A DNA stretch of 64,000 nt, taken from contig CM066736.1 in NCBI GenBank assembly GCA_033961575.1, forward strand, positions 7,287,501-7,351,500, in the 5' to 3' direction. The number at the start of each line of letters is the position of its first letter. Position 1 is the first letter of the stretch. A model generated the notes under the pieces. It had not been told where the DNA came from, ran no database searches, and was given only the letters and a program-made list of their open reading frames with translations. A program made the position numbers and the translations under genes. Shown in pieces: positions 54,971-64,000 of the stretch. This DNA is from Aselliscus stoliczkanus (Eukaryota > Chordata > Mammalia > Chiroptera > Hipposideridae).

Positions 54971-57900
54971 CTAGCCAGGACACCAAAAGATAAAGATACA
55001 GATTAAATATGAAAGACAGCTGTCACACAATCCCAAAATCAAAGCTGCATTTTAAATCCTCCCTCTCTTATATACTTTTATCATAACTAAAAATATCACT
55101 CAAAAGACAAACACTTTTGAGCTATTCTCAAACAAAGTGAAAAAAATACAAAATCTTGACAAGGCTGAGGAAAAGAGAGAAATCTCATTACCTTTCCCCA
55201 CTCTCCTGTCTAAAGCTTATATAATCAAAGAACTAAATATCTACAAGTTAGAATTAGGGACTTGAGACAAGTTATTCATTTTGTTTCATGTCTGGTTATC
55301 CATATAAAGTATTTTTACTTTAAATAATCTACCTTATCTCCACTTCCCAAAGGTTTAAATCATTTAAAATGTACCCTGTCCTCTCAAGGTTGCTCCTGAG
55401 ATGGAGCTAAAAATCTGTAGTAAATTTAACCAAATTAAAATAAAAAAGATGTTAATGTAATTCCTGAAACGCACATGACATTTTTCCATACAATGAGCAT
55501 CATATGAAAGGAGACAGTACTTCTGTGAGTACTCAAGTTTCGATTTATAAAAAGCCAATAAAAATGGCACTGAAGCCAAATTCATAGATACCCAGAGTAG
55601 AAAGGTGGTTATCAGTGGTGCGGGGAGGGAAAATAGGGGTACAAAACTTCAGCTATGCGAGATGGGTACGTTCTGCAGAGCTGGTGTACATCAATGTGAC
55701 TGCAGTTGACAATATTATACTGTGTACTTGAAATTTGCCAAGAAGGTAGATCTTGGATGTTCTTACCAGCAGAAAAAAGGAAGAAAGAAAAAGGGAAATG
55801 GCAAAGGTATGAAGTGATGGATATGCTGATTGCTGTGGTTGTGGTGAATATTCCACAATGTATGCATATATCAGGACATCAAGTCATACACCGTAAATAT
55901 ATAGTTTCTGACTGGCAATTATACCTTAATAAAGATGGGAAAAAAATAAAATAAAAAAAGAGGGGCATTGAAAAAAATTCATTATCCCTTTTCTGTTATA
56001 CTCAAGACAAAGTAACTAAATACCAGTCAAGAATATTTGTGTCAGATGAGCAAAAGTACTAGAAAATGAGTTATAGTTGAGGCTAATTGAATTGGTACCA
56101 AAAAGAATGTTCACGATACAACTAGTATCAGTTTGTTACCCAAATAAGTAAATAAAACCAAGAAAAGGAAATCTGCAGGAAAAGTACTTGGTTCTTACCA
56201 CAGATAAGGAGTCTCTGTGTTTCCTATGAGAAAGCTAAAGGATCTAGTCTGTCTTTCTTTAATATCAACAGAAAACAGAAGACAAACTTGAAGAACTATA
56301 ACAAAATGGCAGCTGGTAAGCAGCAGGCATCTGGTCAGAGGTAGAAACTAGCTGTCATCCTTTTGGTCTGTGTTGTGGCTACAGTAGTGGTTGGATAAGA
56401 AAACAAATGAATTCTGAAATGTAATTTTCTACATTTTGCCAGGATCTTTCTGAAATGTATGATCCCGAGAATAAAAAGGAAAAAGATTACAAAAATAAAC
56501 ATATCTGTACTATACAACTAGCACTCTATGATATATCATCTCATCTATTAAAAAATAATTAACGGTTTATTAAATTTTCCTGCCTTCCCCTCCAAAAAAT
56601 AATTCTTGAAGAGATATGTGAGGAAACTCCTTCCCTGCCATCTCCATGTGTCAAAAAGCCACCGTCTGAGACCTGGTACCAATGTTACCTCCTCCAAGCA
56701 GCCCTCCCTGACCGCCCTGGTGGAGGAGCCATCTCTACCCACTCCAATCTCTACCTGGAATCATGGGCATTTATGTATAGTAAAGTGCCTTAGCAGACTG
56801 AACTTCCCTGAGGAGGATCTGTGTCTGATTCTCTCCCATCAGCACCCAGCACTGCTATGCATATACTGAGGCTCAAAACCCACTTGCTGAAGGAACTGCA
56901 TGTTTAGTGAAGGCAGCTGCCAGGCCTCACACTCCATTGAGGAGGCTGAATTCTAGTCCCAGAACTCTCTGGGCCATGATATTCCCAGCATGCTAACCTT
57001 CACCTTTGCAAAATGAGGAGACTTGACAAGAGGGTCACTGAGGAAGTTTCCAAGTTTAAAATGCTATGGTTCTACAAATATGACAGTTAACCTGTACTGA
57101 AAGTAAAACTGCATTGGTGGGGAACAAAATGGTGTCCACAACTTACAAGGTGAGGCAGGCAGATGGACACAAGATACAGATAATCACTTTAAGGAGTGCA
57201 CACATCTCAGTGTGGCTTGTTTCAAGACAAATTTAAATCTGGAGAATTCTTCCCCAATGATACCACAGAATTGACTGAAGGCTCTACAGAAAAGATTCTT
57301 TTCCAGCTGAATAACTCAAGTGCTTATTATTTGCTCAAGAATAGTTGAGCTCCTATTACAGATGTATGTGTATACAAAATGTATACACATTTTTAAGATA
57401 ACATCTCTTAAAAGGTGTATACGTGTTTTTGGCACCCTTTTGGCACCTCCGGTATGTACCAGGCCTCCTGCTAGGTGTGAGGGGCACGGTAGTTGAGCAA
57501 GCCTGAGCAGGTCTCCACTGTGTGCAAGTTGCCATTCTGCTGGTCCCTTGTGGGGAGAAGAGATTCCTATGGACTCTCAGGGCTAACTTCTGGGCTTTGG
57601 AATGTGATCTCCTTCCCACATACTCCCTTGCCCCACACTGCTGTCTCTCTGGTCCCCCTTTTCATGGGGCGAACTCCTACTCATCCTCCTTGAGATGCCA
57701 CTTCTCGGACAGACCTGGCCGTCAGGGCCCTAGTTCTCCAGTCACAGCTCTGCAGAGTGTTCCTTTCTAACACCTGTTATGGCTGTGACTTCACATTTAT
57801 TTGTATGATTATTGATTCTGTGTCTTCCTCTCTGTATTGGGAAACCCACGAGGCTAGCGTCTGATTTACCTTTCTAGCTAAGTCCCACTGTGCAGCTTGC

Positions 57901-58523
57901 CAAAGGAGCAACAAACCTCAAAAAAAAAGGGGCAAAAACAAAAAACCAAGGTACAAGTTACACCTCAGTTCTTCATCTGCACAATGCCGCCCTGTTGCGC
58001 TGGGAAACAGGATACTGTAGGTGTGTGTGCGCCTCAGCCTTAGTGACTCCTATTACTGCTGGCTACGGAGCCGTCAACATTATCAACAACGTGATAAATC
58101 TAAAATGTTAGATTGCTACAGCCCGGTGAGTAAGAAAGCGAAAGAAAGTGAGTGAGACATCAGTGTAGGTGATAAATAAGATTTTATACCTAGATTTCAT
58201 TTTAGTGTAAGAGCTTCGAAGCTAAGCTTCACTTCATTCTCTGGCTCTTGGAAGGAAATGATAACTCAGGCTGCTTTGGGAAATGCAACAAGGATTCAAA
58301 ATCAGCAAACTAAAGGACTTGGTCTGAGAATGCTGGTTCCCATGTGAACTGAAGAGCGTGAAGAAAAATGGAAGGCCCTTCCTTGTGACCTCATCATTAT
58401 TGTGGAGCCCAGGCTTAGAAAGTGAAACACTTGGAATGGCTCGTTTTTGGTGGCAGCTCTTTTGAATTCTGGGAAAGGGTAACAGAGGGCCTTGATAGGG
58501 CGGAGACGAGCTCCTGCACTCAC
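54971..58523. other. BRAP intron with an L1 tail
   Basis: 55590-55945 is a sense L1M 3' end (GTACATCAATGTGACTGCAG, GAATATTCCACAATGTATGC, ATACCTTAATAAAGATGGG). The rest is unassigned and, unusually for this window, contains no young SINE. Confidence 0.55.
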
Positions 58524-58672
58524 GTCGTGTCGTCCCAACGCTGCAGACACTGGCTGTGGAAGCTGTGGTTACATAACGTGGTGAGGATGCCATTCACAGA
58601 CTCGTCCATGCGCTCCAGGCACACCGTGCACTTGGGGAGCTCGGTGAGGTCCATCACCGGGAGGCTGGCGCC
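58524..58672 (-). CDS. BRAP: BRAP coding exon (human exon 6; residues 250-299, RING finger)
   Basis: 149 nt. It encodes [15 protein letters not shown] onward and holds six zinc ligands of the C3H2C3 RING: C264, C267, C283, H285, H288, C291. The remaining pair (C300, C303) is in the next exon. The acceptor is TGTAG and the donor GTGAGT splits the codon of Thr299. The exon is locally CpG-rich compared with the AT-rich flanks. Confidence 0.95.
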
Positions 58673-58814
58673 CTACAGGGAAATACTCCACGTAAGCCTC
58701 ACTCTTCACCCACCAGTTCTCATTTAAAAAAAAACACAATAGTTTTCCTGTTGCTTTTTGATTCCTGTTCGAGTGTTTTCAACATTATTGCTCTGTGCAA
58801 ATAATTTAAATTGG

Positions 58815-59420
58815 CATGATTTTCATTCATTCAACAAATACTGACTGAATACCTGCTATATTCCCAGGCGGACACTGAGGTGAACAAAGCCGAGAAAGAT
58901 CCCTGCCCTCACGGAGCTGACACTCTAGGAAGGAGGACTGCTGACAAAACCTTAGCAGAGGGTCTAAAATGTTACCAGACTCGTAGCTCTAATTCTAAAG
59001 GTCTCTAACTATAACACCACAAATAAATAAAAGCAACAGAATAGGCAGAGTAAATGGACACTTAACACTTTCTACTAAGTGATAACAGGATCAACATTGA
59101 CTTTATTTACTTACTCATTTAACACATACTTATTGAGTCCCACTATGTGTGTCAGACCCTGTTCTAGGTGTAGACAATGGTGAGCAAAAACAGATTCAGT
59201 AAATCCAGAAAAAAAACAAAGTCAGCCCCTACCCTCAGAGAGCTTAAAATCTAGTAGACAGACAAAAATCAACTTAAAAAAAAAACAGTAAAGTTACCAA
59301 TAGTCTTCAGTGCTATGAAAGAAAAGTAAAGAACAGGAAGCTATAACAGGGTGTGAAATAGGGGAACGTGCTTTAGGTGGTCAAGAAAGGGACCCCAAGA
59401 CAGAAATTTTCAACCTGAGC
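58815..59420. repeat. Ancient interspersed repeats (L2/MIR class)
   Basis: Two related segments: TTCATTCATTCAACAAATAC with ACTGAATACCTGCTATATTC, and TTATTGAGTCCCACTATGTG with CCCTCAGAGAGCTTAAAATC. Both are widespread old mammalian repeat motifs. Confidence 0.45.
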
Positions 59421-59989
59421 CCCACCAGTTGTAAGATGAGCAAGAATTAATGAGGCAACAGTGGGAAGGCATACACAGAAGGACAAGCTGAGAAAAATCG
59501 CATTACTCTATGGTCCCTGAAGAGGAGGTATTTACAGGAAATCGCTCAAGCAGCAGAGTTCATTTAGAGAAAAGAATCTCTAAAACTGAGGCTGTGCACA
59601 GCACCTGGCAGAAATGAAGTCTGATTTTATCGCTTATCGATTTTTATTTTACCTAATCTAATGATAGAACAATCTAATCAGAACTTATTTCCAACAAGCT
59701 GATTTGGGTCCAGTTTAAAAGAAAGGAAATCTTTGAAATATAATATAGTTGAATCTGCTACTTTATAAAGTGATTCAAGTGAGCACATATTGTAGGAAAG
59801 GTTACCAGGGAGAGGGTGGTATATCAGAGCAATTACAAACTGCTATCAAAACAGAATCAAGAATTAAGATGGGAATTAAGGGCTGAAATTTAAAACAAAA
59901 ATACTTCTTTTAGGCTCCTGATGCTGCTTCATTGATCTGGAATAGATGAACACTCAATTTCAATAATGCTGAGATCCTTTTTTTTTTTC

Positions 59990-60250
59990 TTTTACATTTT
60001 TGGACAATTTTTAAAAATTGAGAAAAATTCACCATGTTAAAGTATACAATTCAGTGGTTTTTGATATATTCACAAATTTGAGCAACCATCACCGCTCTCT
60101 AATTCTGGAACATTTCTATCACTCCAGAAAGAAACCTCATACTCATGAGCAGTTAGTCTCCAATCCTCTCTTCCCCAAACCTCTGGCAACCACCAATCTC
60201 TCTGGAGTGGCCTTGGCCGGACATTTCCACAGGCACCTTAACATTCAGCT
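59990..60250 (-). mobile_element. LINE-1 (L1M-type) 3' fragment
   Basis: Antisense: AAATTGAGAAAAATTCACCA, CAAATTTGAGCAACCATCAC, CAAACCTCTGGCAACCACCA. It ends about 50 bp from BRAP exon 5. Confidence 0.65.
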
Positions 60251-60300
60251 TTATACTATTAGATATATTTATATCAAATATAAGAATTAGTCACACTTAC

Positions 60301-60414
60301 ATCTTCAGATTTCAGTACTTCAGCCCTTTCCACATAGACCAGCTGGCAAACATCATCTTCTATTGAGTTGAACTGGCGGCCATTGCATGCCATGTAAAAA
60401 CTATCTGCATCGGC
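60301..60414 (-). CDS. BRAP: BRAP coding exon (human exon 5; residues 212-249)
   Basis: 114 nt, phase 0 at both ends, encoding ADADSFYMACNGRQFNSIED and on to VERAEVLKSED. This is the C-terminal part of the RRM-like BRAP2 domain. The acceptor ends CCTAG and the donor is GTAAGT. Ala occupies the position where I recall Thr in human (YMTCNG). Confidence 0.95.
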
Positions 60415-60837
60415 CTAGGTACAACAATGGGGAAAAAGAAAAAATTGAGAGATCCTGAAAACGTGCTTTATATTCAAGATGCATACCATCAATTATTCTC
60501 TTCATCAGTTTTTAAAATTTATACTCAGGGGAGAAAGCAACCACCAAACATAACATCTATGGAAGCAGGAAGCGGGTTCATAGGCTAATGGAATGCTGCA
60601 TGATAGTTTCACTTCAACTAGCAGAAGCTACTGAAGTGCAATAAGCTGACAGCTAGTTCAATTTTTATATTCAACTAGCAACGGTTAACATTTCCCTCGG
60701 TATCAGTACTTTTCCCACTCTAGTCAGCACTTTCGCAGCAGCTGAAAGCAAAGACTTATTTCTGCTTAGAAAAGCTTAGAACCAAATCATAACTGACAAT
60801 TGTTAGAAAGTAGTTTTTCTTAAAAATGCCAGCATCT

Positions 60838-61006
60838 GGGGCCAGCTGAGTGGCTCAATTGGTTAAGAGCTCGCTCAAGAGTGCGAGCTCTGAGCAACAT
60901 GGATGCCGGTTCAATTCCCTGCCTGAGCTGAGCTGTTGCTAAGCTGCCAACAGGTGGCAGGATGGCTCAGCTAAATAAATAAAAAAATAATAAAAATTGA
61001 AAAATA
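60838..61006 (+). mobile_element. Medium tRNA-SINE (VES-head type)
   Basis: Head to GGCAGGATGGCTCAGCTAAA with an AT-rich tail; TSD AAAAATGCCAGC. Confidence 0.88.
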
Positions 61007-61042
61007 AAAATGCCAGCTCTATGTTAGAAAAAATAAAGAACC

Positions 61043-61156
61043 GGGCTGGCCGAGTGGCGCCGTGGTTAAGTGCTGGCTTGGGACACCCATGGCCCCGGTT
61101 CGGGTCCCACGTATGAGGGCCAGTGACACTGCCCTCAAAAAAAAAAAAAAAAAAAA
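61043..61156 (+). mobile_element. Short Rhin-1-like SINE
   Basis: TSD AGAAAAAATAAAGAACC / AGAAAAAATAAAGGACC. Confidence 0.9.
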
Positions 61157-62601
61157 GGTAGAAAAAATAAAGGACCAGTGGAATTGGTATGGAGTGGAAA
61201 GCCAACTCCTTCTCTTCAATAAATCAAATAATAATAATATGTGATAGATAAGAATCCCATTGGATAATTTAAAGAACCTAGTGTGTTATACCACAAGCAA
61301 AACTCTTGGCCAAGATCAAGATGAACCAGCGTGTAAAATACTAACAGTCTCGTTCCCTTGGAATGGGGAATATATGGAATCAGAAAAAATAGTCCCCTTC
61401 AGGCAAAGCTGCAAAGGTACATGCGCGTCTGTGAACATGGACACACGTAAATCAAACCTAGTGTAGCCTTAGTAGAAAGCAGCAAAGAGATGATTTCAGT
61501 TTTTAAACTTAGCAATTTTTAGAGGCAGCTGGGAAGCCAAGGCTTTTCGGGATTTCACTCCCACGTAGCACAAGCATAGGAAGTTGTGTGCTTTGGCTCC
61601 ACAAGGTAGACAAGCTGCTTGGGGGGAGGGAGGGTGTTCTGCAAACGGAAATGCCACACTGTCAACCTCCAGGAAGAGATTCAAGTCTGTACCAGGCAAA
61701 AATAGTCCTGTCTTCCTACATAGGGTCCTGAATCTCAGAGCAAAAGCTTGTAAGCTTTTCAGCAGCTTTTACTTTCAATCCGATGATGTAATTCAGGAGT
61801 GGATTCTTGATTATTTATGCTTTCATAATATGACCAAGTGAGCTAAATAAACAGCTGAAGAAGGATGACCAATTCTGAACAGTTATATTGGGGCGGGGAG
61901 TGGGGGCTTTCAGTACACAACCTATGTATTGAGTACAAGGCATTTTAACTTTGAAATGTTAAAAGCTAGCTCTTGGATAATACCGCTGCTTCACAAATAA
62001 GAGGCAACCTAAAATGGCTGCCCCCGGTCTTTACCAGCAGTGGCTTTTCCTTGAAATGCTTATTGATGAGTAAGCGGCACACTGAGCAAATGGATCCATG
62101 TCTGGAGGGAAGTGACTGCCTGGAAGTGGGGGCCTCGGGTCAGCTCTTCAGGGCCTCAAGCACCACCAGGAGCTGGCTGCAGCTACTCCCCGCCCCTCAG
62201 CCAGTGAGAAAGGCAGAGCTCTCCTCAGACCTCCAGCTCTGGAAATGCTCACTAAGCAACTTGGCCTCCGCAAGAGGACGGGACAAGGTGTGTAGATACT
62301 GGTTGTGTGGATAAAATCGGCTCAACGCCACATAAATTATTCCTTTCTTGGGGGAGTTGTTTAGACCGAAGAAATGTACATTTTAAGCACATTGATTTCT
62401 TCTTTAAAACTTGGTATTGGAAATGTAGCTTCACTTGTTCAAGTATTTACCGAGCACCTGACTTAAGCCTGAGCATAAGCCAGGCACTGTGCTATGCACT
62501 AGGATGAGAAGAGGGAACAAAAGACACACGCTTCCTACTTTAATTCACCATTCAAATGCACACAAAAGCCTGAAGCTAACTGCAAAAAAAACCACAGCAG
62601 A

Positions 62602-62745
62602 GGGCAGGCCTAGTGGCCCAGTTGGTTAAGAGCTCGCTCAAGTGTGAGCTCTGAGCAACAGGGTGACCGGTTCAATTCCTGACCTGAGCTGCAGCTGAGC
62701 TGCCAACAGGTGGCAGGATGGCTTAGCTAAAAATAAACTAACCAG
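62602..62745 (+). mobile_element. Medium tRNA-SINE (VES-head type)
   Basis: TSD AAAAACCACAGCAGA, perfect; short imperfect tail. Confidence 0.88.
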
Positions 62746-63284
62746 AAAAACCACAGCAGAAACAACTTTTTTATTTAAAATGATTGTGTGGTATGGAGCC
62801 CCAAATTTAAAGAAACGCAGCTTTTTTTTTTTTTTCTCTCTCTCTTAGTCCTTGTTCTTATTGTTCTCGTCTCAGGATAAACTCAAGACAAAGAAAAACC
62901 CACTATAATCACGATTCCTTTACTGTCACAATAATTGACTGTAGTGTTGAGAACTTATTTTTACTTCTCAAAAGAGAGGTCTCCAAGGCTGCCCTAAGCA
63001 TGCAAGTGAAAATGAGCCAACACACTCTATTGAGAGGTTATCTGTCCCATTTTTGTCCCCAAGAACTCCAAAATTGAACCTCCTCCTGCCTTCCTATGAA
63101 TGACAAATTCCCTAAACAAAGACGAAGTTTCCTAAAGGTCACAGTATAATTGTAAGCACACCTCCAGCATAAAGCTGAGGCCAAAAGAAATTAAAGAAAT
63201 TATAAAAGATACAGAGAAGGCCTATTAGTTCTTAATTGAAATTCTCTGCTGAGAAAAAGAAGGGACTAAGAATAGAGTTAGCTG

Positions 63285-63490
63285 CCCAGGCGATGGAGTC
63301 AGGCTGCCTGGGTTTGAATCCTAACTCTGACACTGACTAGCTGCATAGCTTTGGGCAAGCGATTTATCCATGCTTGTTCCCTCAACAATAAAAGTAACGT
63401 AAGGACATCTACTTCATGGCATTGCTGAGAGGACTCAAGAAGCTATTGCATGAAGAGCACGTAGCACAGGTCGGCATTTAGTAAGTTCAG
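63285..63490 (+). repeat. MIR
   Basis: GTCAGGCTGCCTGGGTTTGA, TGCATAGCTTTGGGCAAGCG and AGCACGTAGCACAGGTCGGC follow the MIR consensus order. Confidence 0.7.
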
Positions 63491-63794
63491 CAGTGGGTGG
63501 CTAATGAGTCTATTATTCTCATTAGGGCCTGATATTAACTTAATGTCAAGTCTTATACCAGGAGGGTGGATTTAGGCCTTAAAAAGTCCCTGGTAGGATC
63601 AGCCTCAGACCCTAAGATCCAGCATCAACAATAAATACAACTCATGATATCAAGGTCAAGGGTTCTATCTCCCAGGGGAAGAGCATGCAGCAAGCAGTTT
63701 CAAAGGGTCAGAAAACGTCTGTCAACTTGAGCAACCTGCACTTGGTCAAAAGACAGAGATGGAGAGACAGTGCAGAAGTACAAAGAAAATCTGT

Positions 63795-63898
63795 TGGGGG
63801 CACGGTGGTTAAGAGCTGGCTTGGGATGCCAGAGGCCCTGGTTCAGATCCCACATATGAGGGCCAGTGGCACTGCCCTCTTTTAAAAAAAAAAAAAAA
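63795..63898 (+). mobile_element. Short Rhin-1-like SINE, 5'-clipped
   Basis: Starts at GGGGGCACGGTGGTTAAGAG, missing the GCCGGCCGAGTG start, and ends TGCCCTCTTTTA plus A tail. Confidence 0.8.
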
Positions 63899-64000
63899 TT
63901 GTTAACAGTAAGAGAAAATTTCCACAGTATCATCTGCACACTACGAAGCATGAGCTACAGAGAAGTGTGTAGGTTTATTAGGCTTCAGGTGATTTAACAA

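Larger units (their letters stand above)
41567..60414 (-). other. BRAP: BRAP gene, 3' portion (eight coding exons; 5' end outside window)
   Basis: BRAP (BRCA1-associated protein, BRAP2/IMP) is a cytoplasmic RING E3 ubiquitin ligase. It binds nuclear localisation signals and restrains Ras-MAPK signalling by limiting KSR1-dependent scaffold assembly. The eight exons sum to 1146 nt, that is 381 residues plus a TGA stop. They correspond to residues 212-592 of the 592-residue human protein with no indel. Domains present: the end of the N-terminal RRM-like BRAP2 domain, RING-H2 (264-303), ZnF-UBP (about 317-365) and a long coiled coil (about 408-560) with a basic tail KGRSKRGK. The last eight of twelve human exons are accounted for (exon total from memory). 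Exons 1-4 must lie beyond 64000. Confidence 0.97.
60415..64000 (-). other. BRAP: BRAP intron upstream of exon 5 (partial)
   Basis: No sequence encoding the preceding BRAP residues (a motif such as QYMVLIKFRAQ) was found here, so the next exon upstream lies beyond 64000. The interval holds four SINEs, a MIR near 63.3-63.5 kb and otherwise unassigned AT-rich DNA. Confidence 0.8.

Noticed and set aside
1472..63951. Recurring predicted peptides such as EGSVTGPHMWDPNRGRW and SLALICGTRTGAAGFPS
   Set aside because: They are translations of the Rhin-1-like SINE in different frames and orientations, not a protein family.
1..64000. CRISPR arrays, operons, riboswitches or prokaryotic features
   Set aside because: The window is mammalian nuclear DNA with spliced genes and SINEs; the regular repeats seen are microsatellites, the CAG/CCG tract and transposons.

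Overview
The window is nuclear DNA from a bat, most likely a rhinolophoid (horseshoe or Old World leaf-nosed bat). Two genes are recognisable: exon 1 of ATXN2 and the 3' two-thirds of BRAP, both on the minus strand. They lie in the order and orientation known from human 12q24.12. The bat call rests on about 50 young tRNA-derived SINEs of two kinds: a Rhin-1-like family and VES-like elements. Family names come from memory and were not searched.

Layout. 1-9377 is the 5' part of ATXN2 intron 1. 9378-10111 is the ATXN2 exon 1 coding part, inside a CpG island of about 2.3 kb (8150-10480). Roughly 10.5-37.7 kb is the ATXN2-BRAP intergenic interval, packed with nested SINEs plus old L1, L2, MIR, MER5A-like and ERVL/MaLR-type remnants. 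34.7-41.57 kb is nearly repeat-free and includes the BRAP 3' UTR. 41567-60414 holds eight BRAP coding exons (residues 212-592 by human numbering), all with GT/AG junctions and a reading frame that closes exactly. 60415-64000 is the upstream BRAP intron. The BRAP start, its promoter and about 211 N-terminal residues lie beyond the right edge. ATXN2 exons 2 onward lie beyond the left edge.

Function. ATXN2 encodes ataxin-2, a cytoplasmic RNA-binding regulator of translation and stress granules. BRAP encodes a RING/ZnF-UBP/coiled-coil E3 ubiquitin ligase that dampens Ras-MAPK signalling. They are neighbours by conserved synteny, not an operon, and nothing here shows joint regulation.

The most unusual material is transposable-element structure. 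A 61-bp piggyBac-type MITE sits in the TTAA of a SINE, which itself lies beside a mariner transposase remnant. There are two copies of an 80-bp mariner MITE and a 220-bp palindromic MITE. One SINE appears to carry 3'-transduced sequence, several target sites were hit repeatedly, and VES/Rhin-1 nests give relative ages. The ATXN2 polyglutamine tract is also notable because it is broken by proline codons. I found no evidence of a wholly new gene system.
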